From Pomphorhynchus laevis (lineage: Eukaryota; Acanthocephala; Palaeacanthocephala; Echinorhynchida; Pomphorhynchidae), in the NCBI GenBank assembly GCA_012934845.2, contig WNNJ02001590.1:124001-188000 (forward strand): DNA of 64,000 nt. The letters run 5' to 3'. The position numbers were made by a program, and so were the translations under genes. The notes under the pieces were generated by a model. It worked only from the letters and a program-made list of their open reading frames with translations, searched no databases and was not told where the DNA came from. This document shows positions 53,761 to 63,851 of this stretch, piece after piece. Positions within the stretch are counted from its first letter, which is position 1. Every line of letters starts with the position of its first letter.

Positions 53761-54302
53761 ACAATGACTGCACAGGTATATCAACTTAAAACTTAGTTTA
53801 GTGGATAAACTTTAGATATTTCTGGATAGTGTGTCCGTGTGAAATTTCATTCTCCTAATATATAACTTCAATGCCCATGTTGTTAATTACGGTGTAAATT
53901 TAAAGATTGTGGTGGAAATGAAGGATTCACTTATCCTAATGTGAGCGGTAATATTGCACTTTTGTTCTCGTTAGAATTTGGTACAATTTTAGCCGAATGT
54001 TGATTTCATAATAGTATCATCTAATTTGCGACGATTTTTTTCTGAACACTGATGTAAAGATGCTTATTAAATCGACTACTATTGCTTGGCCTGCTCATAT
54101 TAGATGAGGTTGTCGGAATACTTTGTTAGAATAAAAAAGCGCTAATGTTCAATGGAAGTAGTTGACATCCTTAACTACCTGAAAAGTTTTAATTCCGGAC
54201 GGTCCTTACCCAGTTGTGCCAGAAGTTATATATTGTGTAAGCAGACTCCATTCAAAATTGTCAAAAGATCAAGAAGAGACAATTATTTTTTTGTTCACAA
54301 AT

Positions 54303-54330
54303 TTTCAACCACTACTGCGGTCATCATCAG
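54303..54330 (-). ncRNA. Hammerhead-like core, left arm
   Basis: Reading on the minus strand: CTGATGA, T, GACC, an 8-base loop, GGTT, GAAA. The stem has one G-T pair. The same is found on the plus strand at 54,368-54,395. Confidence 0.4.
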
Positions 54331-54367
54331 GAAAATGATGACCGCAGTTTACCTGATGATGGTTTTC

Positions 54368-54395
54368 CTGATGATGACCGCAGTAGTGGTTGAAA
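54368..54395 (+). ncRNA. Hammerhead-like core, right arm
   Basis: CTGATGA, T, GACC-GCAGTAGT-GGTT, GAAA. It is the inverse of 54,303-54,330. No cleavage triplet was identified. Confidence 0.4.
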
Positions 54396-54859
54396 ATTTG
54401 TGAACAAAAAAATAATTGACTCTTCTTGATCTTTTTAAAGAAGTTATATATAGCAGAAGTAAACTTTCGATTGCAAAGGCATGTTTAAAATGTTCTAATT
54501 AGAAACAAGTGCTTGTATTAGAGGAAATACTTTCAGAAACACCTCATTATAATGAGGGTAAAGAACTATCATTATAAACCTAACGTAAAATAAATTTAAA
54601 ATGTAAATATCTTAGCCTTATTATAACACAAAAGTTTTATGATCAGCTCACTGGTTTGCATTTAAAAAATATGTTAACATAAAATAAATAAATTAAAATA
54701 AAATTTTAATTACCTGTGTATACTTGATGCATATAAAACCGGCGCAATAATTTCAAATAGCTAATTTTTAAATTAGTTATTTGAAATTATTGTATAAAAA
54801 ATTATGAATAAATAATTTTCTCGCTGAAAATATATTTATTTACGAAAAATCAAATAGAC

Positions 54860-55690
54860 AAAACAGATAAGAAAATAAGTTCTACACGTAAATTTAAAGA
54901 ATTAATATTCATTAATTAAAATTAATAAACATTCATTAATTAATTATAATTAAATCATGAATAAATTAAATAATTAATTTTATGAACAGAAATTTCACCA
55001 AAATTTACAAATTGATTTGAAAATATTGCATGGAAAAATACATATTTTTATCACAGAAAATAGTATTAGTATTTAGTAATAGACAAATAGACAAAACAGT
55101 TAAGAAAATAAGTTCTACACGTAAATTTAAAGAATTAATATTCATTAATTAATTATAATTAAATAATGAATAAATTAAATAATTAATTTTATGAACAGAA
55201 ATTTCACCAAAATTTACAAATTGATTTGAAAATATTGCATGGAAAAATACATATTTTTATCACAGAAAATAGTATTAGTATTTAGTAATAGACAAATAGA
55301 CAAAACAGTTAAGAAAATAAGTTCTACACGTAAATTTAAAGAATTAATATTCATTAATTAATTATAATTAAATAATGAATAAATTAAATAATTAATTTTA
55401 TGAACAGAAATTTCACCAAAATTTACAAATTGATTTGAAAATATTGCATGGAAAAATACATATTTTTATCACAGAAAATAGTATTAGTATTTAGTAATAG
55501 ACAAATAGACAAAACAGTTAAGAAAATAAGTTCTACACGTAAATTTAAAGAATTAATATTCATTAATTAATTATAATTAAATAATGAATAAATTAAATAA
55601 TTAATTTTATGAACAGAAATTTCACCAAAATTTACAAATTGATTTGAAAATATTGCATGGAAAAATACATATTTTTATCACAGAAAATAG
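54860..55690. repeat. 209-bp tandem array, about four units
   Basis: GAAAATAAGTTCTACACG starts at 54,871, 55,104, 55,313 and 55,522. The last two spacings are exactly 209 bp and the last three units look identical over most of their length. The first is 24 bp longer because of an extra ATTAATAAACATTC-type segment. No coding potential. It lies in the large GPN3 intron. Confidence 0.9.
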
Positions 55691-56645
55691 TATTTAATAT
55701 TTAAAAAGGTATGTCATGATTTATAAGCCTTTTCGATATTAATTACTTGAATATTCACTATGAAATAATAATTTTAATATGCAATATTTTATAAAATGAT
55801 ATTTAACATTTTTAAAATATAAGTGAATATTTTACTTGACAAAATGAATATAAAAATACAATAATTTTTTTTTCAAAATAATAATATTCTTCAAAAGTTA
55901 GTATACGTTTTCTCAAATTGTTCAAAAAATTTGTGTTCTACAGGCGTTGTAGAACGTATAATTAGATTCTATGATGATTTATTAGCCACCCGCCTTTCGG
56001 CTATCAATGAATAAATATAAAACAAGCGAAAAAGCAAAACAAATGCTGGTTTGCGAAGTTCTTGTGGATAATATACCTGAGCATCACATCTATAATAAAT
56101 TAAACCATTTTTTTTCTTATTGAATCTATGTACTTTAAGCTTTTTTTCTTTCAATATTTTGAATTCGAAAGCATGCATAAATAAAATTGAACTCATAGAC
56201 AAAATTTGCAGACACATGGCCACAGCTAACGTTTAAACAAATGCGGTCGTAGTATCCATGTATTGATGTTCTGATCACCAAGGGTCTACTCTTGGCATTT
56301 GGTAGCATCTACTTTGTTGCAGTCATTGCTGGAAATTTTATTAATTCCAAATCTAACGAATTAATCTTTGCAGACCATATTTGAGCATGTTGTTCATAAT
56401 TAGAGGTAGTTGCAAGGTTTAAATTTTGATGAAACTAACTTGATTGTGTTGAAATTTTTGTTAAGGCTCAAATGTGACGTGATTTTGTCTTGGATGATAG
56501 CAACCGATATAGGTAAGGTCATTGAACAGCATTCAGGAGTTTAAAATCATTAAATTTTTAATTTACCCAAAAACATCATATACTATACTGGATATATGTG
56601 CCACCATGAGCCTAAAAAGGTCCAATCTATTGACAATTTGAATAA
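55691..56645. other. GPN3 intron, unassigned, with a short ORF
   Basis: A minus-strand frame at 55,969-56,223 encodes 84 residues (MAMCLQILSMSSILFMHAF, KVHRFNKKKNGLIYYRC, RKPAFVLLFRLFYIYSLIA). The composition is plausible but I know no family; it may be chance. The plus-strand region 56,220-56,560 is less AT-rich than its surroundings, without a gene I can name. Confidence 0.3.
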
Positions 56646-56885
56646 ATGACAATATGCATTTATCGCTTCTAAACCATTGCATCTCACTTCTGTGATTTGC
56701 TTAGCGAATGAAAAGTTAGATGTTAAAGTTACTCAATATATGTAAACTCATTTTTATATTCTAGCGAAGAGTTCTTGCTTCTTAGAAGCAAAAACTATGC
56801 AGCTTCGGAACCCTTTGTATATCAATAGCAATCAATGCCAAATCATATACATACAATATCAATAGCAACACACTCATTATTGAGT
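56646..56885. repeat. Dispersed 235-bp repeat, second copy
   Basis: It matches 4,503-4,737 in the same orientation and, as there, lies immediately before Naiad sequence on the plus strand. Confidence 0.7.
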
Positions 56886-56904
56886 TAAATTACAGCCATG
56901 AGAA

Positions 56905-58495
56905 CGAAAAATGTGTAATTATAATAAAGAATTAAAATCAATATGTAACGATAATATTAGAAACATTGTAGAAACTGAATGCGATTGCAAAAGTCTTAAT
57001 TTTGATAAAATAAATGAACATATATGTACCCATAATCTAGAATTAAAAAAACAATGAATTAAGAAAAATGCAATCAAAAATATTGTAATATATAATATAT
57101 AATGTAATATATATATCATATATTACATTTATGATAAAGACTTTACAGTAAGGCACTCGAACATAAATATAGGTAGACGTTTAAATAATTCTAAAAGTAA
57201 AGAAATAATAGGATCAGATTTAAGTGAATATATTCCTAAAATAAGGTATAAGCTGTTACCGTCATTAGGACGAAAAATTTGTAATTATAATAAAGAATTG
57301 AAATCAATATGTAACGATAATATTAGAAACATAATGGAAACAGAATGCTATTGCAAAAGTCTTAATTTTGATAACATAAATGAACATATATGTACCCATA
57401 ATCTAGAATTAATTGAAAACAATGAATTAAGGAAAATGCTATTAAAAGGGTATAAATATAGATTAAATAATAACAATAAAAATAAAATTTACTATTCGTT
57501 ATATAATGATTTAAATGCTTACTTTGATAAGAAGTGAAAGCTTAAAAACATCAAAGATAAACATTTGGAAAACTTATATGTTAGATAAAATTAGAGAGAA
57601 AATGAAATTTTCTCTCTAATTTTATATTACATTTATGATAGACTTTACAGTAAGGCACTCGAACATAAATATAGCCGGACGATAATATCAGAAACATAAT
57701 AGAAACAGAATGCAATTGTAAAAGTCTTAATTGAAAATGCCGAATGAATAAATACATATAGAATAATACAAGCGTTAATTGTTATAAATTATAACAATAA
57801 AATAAAATTTACAATTCGTTATATAATAACTTAAATGATTACTTTGTTAAGCTGATTAATAGTAAAAGCTTAAATACATCAAAGATAAACATTTGGAAAA
57901 CTTATATATTAGATAAAATTAAAAATAAAATGAAAATAACAAACAATTACAAAAGGAAAGATAAAATTAATAAAGATATGTATAAAGAACTTACTAAATT
58001 AAAGGATAACTATATAATAACAACTATTGATAAAGCTAGTAATAACTTTGTCTTCATATGCAAAAAAAATTATTATGAAATACTGATGAAAGAAGATAAT
58101 TATAATGATTTAAATATAAACACAACATATAAATGTAGTGATTTAAATTTAGAAACAATTATTACAAGTCATTGTTCTATAATGAATAAAAAAAGGTATA
58201 AAAATTGAATCAGATAATAAAATAATACCTATATTATATTGAAATTCAAAATTACATAAAAATCCAATAAAACCTAGGTTCATATGTAGTGCGTTTAAAT
58301 GTACATTAAAACCACTTTCTGTCTATATGAATAAAATACTTAAAGTAATTAAAGCACACTTTAAAAAATATTGCAAGGTAATCGAAATTAATACTGGTAT
58401 AAAACACTATTTCAGTATTAATTCTACAAAAGAATTTTTAGAACAGACAAAAGGAATAAATTTTCAAAATATAAATACATACGATTTTAACCAAA
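56905..58495 (+). mobile_element. Naiad pieces, linker to RT, several overlapping fragments
   Basis: The CxC linker region (AKSLNFDNINEHICTHNLE-like) is present at least three times in succession. The run ends with RT sequence at 57,930-58,495 (IITTIDKASNNFVFICKKN; PLSVYMNKILKVIKAHFKKY). Broken in many places and lacking the terminal block. It lies in the GPN3 intron, on the strand opposite to the gene. Confidence 0.8.
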
Positions 58496-58841
58496 CACTT
58501 GTACATCTTATCTCAAATTGCCTCATACGCATTAACCGATGGTATTGAACTTGAATGTAAATTGTTCTCCATAATTTGAGTTATATTATGTTGTAAATCC
58601 TCCCGGTTGATGATAATCTCTAAGTTAGCTTCAGCTGTAATAGTGGAAAGTGATTTTCTGATACATCTTAACGGCTCTTTTGCAAACATTGCATGTTTTG
58701 CAGAGAGCACTCGGGCCATTACATGTATCACAACTTTTTGAAATTTGCATGCCCATTATAAGTCAATTTGTGTTTAAGTGAAATCAGTAAGGAATCTAAC
58801 TGATAATATAATAATATTTTTTAAATAGAAAATTATTTTTT
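58496..58841. other. GPN3 intron with an unrecognised Cys-rich minus-strand reading frame
   Basis: On the minus strand, ATG near 58,750 opens MQISKSCDTCNGPSALCKTC then NVCKRAVKMYQ. A neighbouring frame continues LSTITAEANLEIIINREDLQ. Together they look like a frameshifted coding relic, perhaps of a transposon, but I recognise no family. Confidence 0.25.
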
Positions 58842-59080
58842 CTGATTGTGGCACGATATTATCCTCAAGGTATTTTGATCTTATTTTTGAAACAGCAGGA
58901 CGCTACTAATCAGAGTGGGTGGGTATCATCAGCTGCTGACCCAGACCTACATTTCACGTTTCGACCCTTCTTATCCGCAATCTCCGTACACTGATGCTGA
59001 TCGGATTTGAACTCAGGAAGTCTGTATCGCGATTCAACGCTACATCCACTAGGCTGGCTGCTTCCGTGGTGTAGATATAC
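58842..59080 (-). mobile_element. tRNA-derived SINE with hammerhead-like body, copy 2
   Basis: The minus strand starts with a tRNA-like head: A-box region AGCCAGCCTAGTGGATGTAG and B-box GAGTTCAAATCCG. It continues with the body holding GGGTC-GAAAC...CTGATGATACCC and ends with GAGGATAATATCGTGCCACAATCAG. It is like 61,484-61,715 along its whole length. The hammerhead-like part is 58,921-58,967. Confidence 0.8.
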
Positions 59081-59404
59081 ATTTCTGTTTATTACTTTTT
59101 GCTAGGGGATCGTATTCTAACGATCTATTAAAAACCCGATGTGCGTGAGAAAATTAATTATTAAATAGAAATAACACAAAAATGATATTTAATATTATTA
59201 TAATCAATAATATTTAATATTATTATGATTGGTATTTAGTGCGATATTGTTGATTATCCGCATCCGTATTATAAAAACTTATTAATCAATGAGCAATCGT
59301 TATGATGCATTTTTTAATTGGAATAGTCACTTTAGTTGCAAACCGAAAATCATCGTAAGAATCTGATAATCATATTAGTTACACAATAAAAAGAAATTGC
59401 TTAC
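59081..59404. other. GPN3 intron, donor side
   Basis: AT-rich sequence following the GGTAAGC donor. No element recognised beyond the SINE. Confidence 0.5.
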
Positions 59405-59480
59405 CTGGTAAATCGATAATAATATACACATCATCTTCTGATTGCAGTAGATCACTAAGCCAATCCATATGAGTTTCAAG
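59405..59480 (-). CDS. GPN3: GPN-loop GTPase 3, exon with G3 motif
   Basis: LETHMDWLSDLLQSEDDVYI followed by IIDLPG aligns with the family stretch 'ANNFDWLE..L....DDYILFDCPGQ'; DLPG is the G3 nucleotide-binding motif. The downstream side has a proper donor (CCAG|GTAAGC) in phase 1, which matches the next exon. The upstream side is abnormal: the 45-48 bp before this exon begin with GTATAA but do not end in AG at any position that keeps the frame (sequence TTCTGGTATCTTG). The exon start given here is the one that best fits the family spacing. Confidence 0.7.
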
Positions 59481-59528
59481 ATACCAGAATAAAAAAAATA
59501 GTTTTTAACTAATTGATGCTATTTATAC

Positions 59529-59620
59529 ATACTCTAGACAGAATACAAGTCCACCGTTTGGACCGAGATTCATCTCATCATCTTCCATTACATCTTGTAA
59601 GCTTATTAGATCTTTGATAT
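59529..59620 (-). CDS. GPN3: GPN-loop GTPase 3, exon with GPN loop
   Basis: After the acceptor TTTTAAG the exon reads AT-ATC-AAA, joining the G of the previous exon to give D. It encodes [20 protein letters not shown] then [10 protein letters not shown]. The GPN tripeptide that names the family is present (GPNGGLVFC), and the flanks match human GPN3 ('[31 protein letters not shown]'-type pattern). The exon ends before GTATAA. It is 92 bp long, complete and in phase with the 63.7-kb exon. Confidence 0.85.
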
Positions 59621-60084
59621 CTTAAAATAGAAATTGAAATGTCTTAACAAAATTTGCAAACATTAAAAAAATGGTGAGAATAAACATTTAAAAATCTTTG
59701 CAGAATTTACAATTTGGTGATGAATGCAGTAGTATTCGAAAATTCATTAAATAAATTTAAATTACTCGTTCGTCAATATATTTTCTGTCAATAATTTTGA
59801 TACATAAAATAGGGATATTCCACGTATGCAGGGATATCCATCTCCCATCTGGAAATAGAGTATAATTCTTTATCATAAATGTGCAAATAAATATTTTAAT
59901 TTTCAGAAAATTAGTCAAACATGCCCATTTGAACAAATTAGCATTTTTAATCATTATTTTCATAATGTTTTTATGATTTTTTTCATTATTGATTCAAAAT
60001 TGCATCGAGTATAGCATTTACAATTAATAATTTAAACTTTGTTCAATACTTAAATATCAATGTTGTTTATTTTTTAAATATAAA
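59621..60084. other. GPN3 intron, AT-rich
   Basis: Acceptor side of the 4.1-kb intron. No gene or element is recognised before the Naiad remnant at 60,085. Confidence 0.5.
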
Positions 60085-60320
60085 TCAAATCAGCTAACTG
60101 AGTCTACATATTTTATATAACTATAAAATAAAAACATAATAATGCTAAATCAAAATTTAATAATTAAATAACAAAATCAATAATTGTTTTTAGATTTTCT
60201 ATAATTTAAATCAAGTTAAAATAAAAAAATGAAATTTAAAATAAACGTCATTTTTATGAATTGACTAATAAATAACATACATTGTATCAGAAAAAGAATT
60301 AGAGGTCATTAGGAAGAAAT
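60085..60320 (-). mobile_element. Naiad terminal block remnant
   Basis: It runs from CAGCTAACTGAGTCTACA to GAATTAGAGGTCATTAGGA in the same order as the longer copies and breaks off within the structured block. Confidence 0.75.
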
Positions 60321-60784
60321 GATGACAATTTTTTTGAAGTATTTCGAAATTTTGAAGTATTATGATATCAGTATCACGATATTATGTGATTAATACATTA
60401 ATTATTAAAATATTATTTTAAATGAAAGCATATATTTAATTTCAAATATTTCGAACTTTTGTAAGTCTAAATTTGTAAAATTTTGAAAATTGTTTAAAAC
60501 GAATAATTAATAAATCAATGTGTGTTGTATCATCTTAATGAATTCAGATATCTACTGCGATATTGAACTGCACTTAAGTTCTAAATCTTAAAGTGTGAAT
60601 AGATGACAAGAAGCGCAGATTTGATGATGAGATACAATCATAGTGAAATAGATTCTTTTGCATTTTCAAGTGCTGCTTAGCTTGGACGCTTATAATACAT
60701 AATTAACATCATAATTGTGATTATGTTAACAATAATGTCATCTTTGGGTTACGGACGCTTTTGTAACATAATATAAGAACAAAT
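60321..60784. other. GPN3 intron, AT-rich
   Basis: Nothing recognised. The CATAATTGTGATTATG hairpin-like word near 60,711 is the only local structure I noticed. Confidence 0.45.
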
Positions 60785-61375
60785 CAAATCAGCTAACTGA
60801 GTCTACGTATTTAATATAATTATAAAATAAACAAAACATAATAATGCTAAATCAAAATTTAATAATTAAATAATAAAATAAATAATTGTTTTTAAACGTC
60901 ATTTTTAAATGAACTTCATTTTTATGAATTGACTAATAAATAACAGACGTTATATCAGAATAAGAATTAGAGGTCATCAGGAGGAACTGCTATGCTATCA
61001 GGTTTCAGCCCCTAACTCCTCTACCCAACATAGCAGCGGGGCCAAATACATGCTAATGATGTATTTCCTCTGAAATAACTATCTAGTATCTTATTCTAAT
61101 ACAAAGTATATTATTTATTATCCATCCATAAAAATTTGCCACTTAAGAGTTTAAATTTATTCTTTATATTATTGTGTTGATTTATATATTTTACTATTTT
61201 CTGCTTGATGTTATTTTTATAGTAACCTAGTTTAAAATATGCATCTATTAAATTATTTAAATGATTTTGAAGAAAACCTTAAAATTTCAAATTATATTTC
61301 AGATTATATTTAATATGCTCATGCAAAAATATGTTTCTTGTAAATTTAAATATGCCAGAGTTTAAATTTATTCTT
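60785..61375 (-). mobile_element. Naiad 3' end
   Basis: From CAGCTAACTGAGTCTACG through a complete terminal block (GGTTTCAGCCCCTAACTCC, GCAGCGGGGCC) to the last RT codons. It ends in short rearranged RT pieces near 61,275-61,375. Confidence 0.8.
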
Positions 61376-61483
61376 TATATTACTGTGTTGTCTCATTTGG
61401 ACAAATATTGAATTTGTCCAAGTGAGAAGATATATACCATATCATATAATATTATATATACCATATAATATTATTTTATTTCA

Positions 61484-61715
61484 CCGGAGCAGCCAGCCTA
61501 GTGGATGTAGCGTTGAATCGCAATACAGACGTCTTGAGTTCAAATCCGATCAGCATCAGTCTACGGAAGCAGATAATAAGGGTCGAAACGTGAAATGTAG
61601 GTCTGGGTCAGCAGCTGATGAGACCTACCCAGACTGATTAGTAGCGTCCTGCTGTATCAAGAATAGGAACAATACATGTGAGGATAATATTGTACCACAA
61701 TCGGGAAGAAAAAAC
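61484..61715 (+). mobile_element. tRNA-derived SINE with hammerhead-like body, copy 1
   Basis: A tRNA-like head (GCAGCCAGCCTAGTGGATG as A-box region, GAGTTCAAATCCG as B-box, about 35 bp apart) is followed by a 150-bp body. It contains GGGTC-GAAAC, a GTCTGGGT/ACCCAGAC hairpin and CTGATGA-GACCT, ending with TGAGGATAATATTGTACC. The tail is also found within the palindrome at 62,925-63,187 and near 62,880. Pol III promoters make such elements transcribed; LINE machinery moves them. It lies between two Naiad fragments. Confidence 0.8.
61580..61626 (+). ncRNA. Permuted hammerhead-like motif in the SINE
   Basis: GGGTC-GAAAC precedes CTGATGA-GACCT; stem II (GGGTC with GACCT, one G-T) is adjacent to both core words. 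The inner hairpin GTCTGGGT/ACCCAGAC corresponds to GTATTGG/CCAATAC in family F, a double compensatory change. Confidence 0.45.
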
Positions 61716-61804
61716 AAAGTATATTGTTTATTATCCGCTTAATAGCTAAAATTAATTTTGATAATATTTTTTTTATTTTGTTTGATTTCAATTTTTTTAT
61801 TCAA

Positions 61805-62385
61805 AACCGAACATGGCAGCGAGGCCAAATACATGCTAATGATGTATTTCCTCTGATTAAATTTGACTATATAGTATCTTATTCTAATACAAAGTATATT
61901 ATTTATTATCCATCCATAAAAATTTGCCACTTAAGAGTTTAAATTTATTCTTTATATTATTGTGTTGATTTATATATTTTACTATTTTGTGCTTGATGTT
62001 ATTTTTATAGTAACCTAGTTTAAAATATGCATCGATTAAATTATTTAAATGATTTTGAAGAAAGCCAATATCGTTACATATTATGGCAATTTTTAAAATT
62101 TCATTATTTAATGTATTATATTTTATATTATATGGTATGCATGAATGCTCATGCAAAAATATGTTTCTTGTAAATTTAAATATGTCATCTTTACGATATA
62201 AATTAATAGTAGTTTTAGTTAATGTTAATTTAATGTTCATATCTAGATATACACCTTCTTTATCATTAATATTGGTTTTGTTAAGAATAAGGCTTTCTGG
62301 ATAAATGTGCTCACTAATTGAATAAAAATTATTAGAATTAAATACACATATATCATCAATGTATCGAAACATATCGAAACATATA
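61805..62385 (-). mobile_element. Naiad fragment, end block to YIDD box
   Basis: It begins inside the terminal block (CATGGCAGCGAGGCCAAATAC) and runs through the last 157 RT codons to MFRYIDDICVFNSNN, then ends with CGAAACATAT duplicated. It is very similar to 34,483-34,908, hence recent. Confidence 0.85.
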
Positions 62386-62924
62386 TTATATATTGTAAAT
62401 ACAACATAAAAAAGCGTTGACTACATATTTCTTAGAAAATATCAAATTATGAAACTATTGAAGTATATACCCACGTTTACATAAAATTAGATAGTTAAAA
62501 TTAGATATTTATTTAAGACATATTTGACTAAAGTTTCAATAAATATCTTTAATTATAATCTTAATACGATAAAATAATATAACCTTAATAGAATGGAATC
62601 AATTGTATTGTAAACATATTTCAATTAAAGGTTCACATTGTTTGTTATATACTGCTAGTTAGAAGCAGACATTAAATATTTTTATTAATCAAGATGCCGG
62701 TAATTGTCACTAATTTGTCAGTTAATTGCTGGCACTACTTCCAACAGCATATCGCAAACTGAGGAAAATTCCAGGATTGCAATCAACTGCTGAATTAAAC
62801 TGTTGAGGTATAATCATTTGGCAAATGTACCGTTTATTGTTTTACTGCTGATAAGTTCACATAGATTTTAAAGATTCTTCTGGTTGGGGCACAACATTAT
62901 CCTCACATGGGTTGTTCCTTATAC
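62386..62924. other. GPN3 intron, AT-rich, with a SINE-tail remnant
   Basis: Near 62,870-62,915, TTCTGGTTGGGGCACAACAT and TATCCTCACATGGG resemble the 3' tail of the SINE in reverse orientation. Nothing else recognised. Confidence 0.5.
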
Positions 62925-63187
62925 GCGATATAATTAAATTTAGCGGTTCGAAATAATTTAATTTTCAATATTATAATCTATTAAATTTAACTTGATTGCA
63001 TCTGTGAGATGAAATTCCTCTGATTATGGCACGACATTATCCTCACAAGAGACAATCCCATGTGAGGATAATGTCGTGCCATAATCAGAGGAATTTCAGC
63101 TCACAGATGCAATCGAGTTAAATTTAATAGATTATAATATTGAAAATTAAATTATTTCGAACAGTTGAAATTTAATTATATCGCGGA
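62925..63187. repeat. Near-perfect 260-bp palindrome containing SINE tails
   Basis: Two arms of about 125 bp (CGCGATATAATTAAATTT inward to GACATTATCCTCACA, and the reverse) are separated by only about 14 bases and differ at few positions. The inner parts of both arms are the SINE 3' tail (GAGGATAATGTCGTGCCATA). The outer parts are AT-rich and do not match other sequence here. Confidence 0.85.
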
Positions 63188-63742
63188 CAAATCATTTCAT
63201 CACTTACAAAAACACATTCTACAGACGCTGAAATCTATAATAATTCCATAAGTTTTATTTTATTATTCCACCTTTTCCGCTAACTTAATCGCAGTCAAGA
63301 TACAATGGACCTTGTTCATTGAATAGGAAATTTATAACAGAAATTTATAATAATAAAATAACAAATAAAAATTAATATTTATTTATTATTATATTAATAA
63401 TAAATAATTAATGTATATTATTTATTTAATATTAGTCTGGCAATCGATTTTATGCATTTCGAAATGATTTACTAAAATATTCTTATTACAATATTATGAC
63501 TTTCTTTAACTTTCCGATCAAATTAAACGAATTGAATTCGCGTTTGCGATTACAATTCGAATTCAATTGGCACATCTGAAAATAGACAAAATAACAACTG
63601 ACTCTATCAGTGAAATCTTTACTTTTGCAAAATGATTAATTTTGTAATTAAATGGGTCAAATAATTATGCAGTTAAAGACCACTTATTACAATTATGTAG
63701 TTAAGACCAATTATTATATACATAGTATGGTAAAACATTTAC
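63188..63742. other. GPN3 intron, donor side
   Basis: AT-rich; no element recognised. It leads to the GGTAAAT donor of the 63.7-kb exon. Confidence 0.5.
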
Positions 63743-63851
63743 CTGCCAAAAGTGGATAATTGCATTCTTCAGCAGCGGGATCTAAATTAATAACATAGGC
63801 ATTTCTCCGCAATACCTCCATATGTTTCACCATATTTGAGCAATATGTTGA
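63743..63851 (-). CDS. GPN3: GPN-loop GTPase 3, first exon in this window
   Basis: The exon follows an ATTTAG acceptor and encodes [34 protein letters not shown] then LA before the donor GCAG|GTAAAT. This matches GPN3 just after the P-loop: 'GSGKSTYC..M.+H.E.+.R...VVNLDPAAE.FNY'. STYC therefore continues a P-loop (GPAGSGK) encoded by an exon beyond 64,000. NLDPAAE is the family's strongly conserved G2-region motif. Phase 1 at the donor fits the 59.6-kb exon. GPN3 binds and hydrolyses GTP as a partner of GPN1 in RNA polymerase II biogenesis. The window holds about 255 of an expected 280 residues. Confidence 0.9.

Larger units (their letters stand above)
54234..54439. mobile_element. 206-bp hammerhead-bearing foldback insertion with 12-bp target duplication
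   Basis: GAAGTTATATAT flanks the insertion on both sides (54,222-54,233 and 54,440-54,451) but occurs once at the empty site in repeat X copy 1, which defines the insertion to the base. The insert is a near-perfect inverted repeat: AGATCAAGAAGAG, GTTCACAAATTTTCAACCAC, the hammerhead-like block, and the same in reverse. It carries no coding sequence. Similarity in design to the EN+ Penelope foldbacks suggests they mobilise it. Confidence 0.85.
53755..54545. repeat. Repeat X, copy 2, with a nested insertion
   Basis: This is the inverted partner of 28,566-29,135. The alignment is interrupted once, by the element at 54,234-54,439. Repeat X lies in the GPN3 intron here and in intergenic DNA at copy 1. 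Confidence 0.8.
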
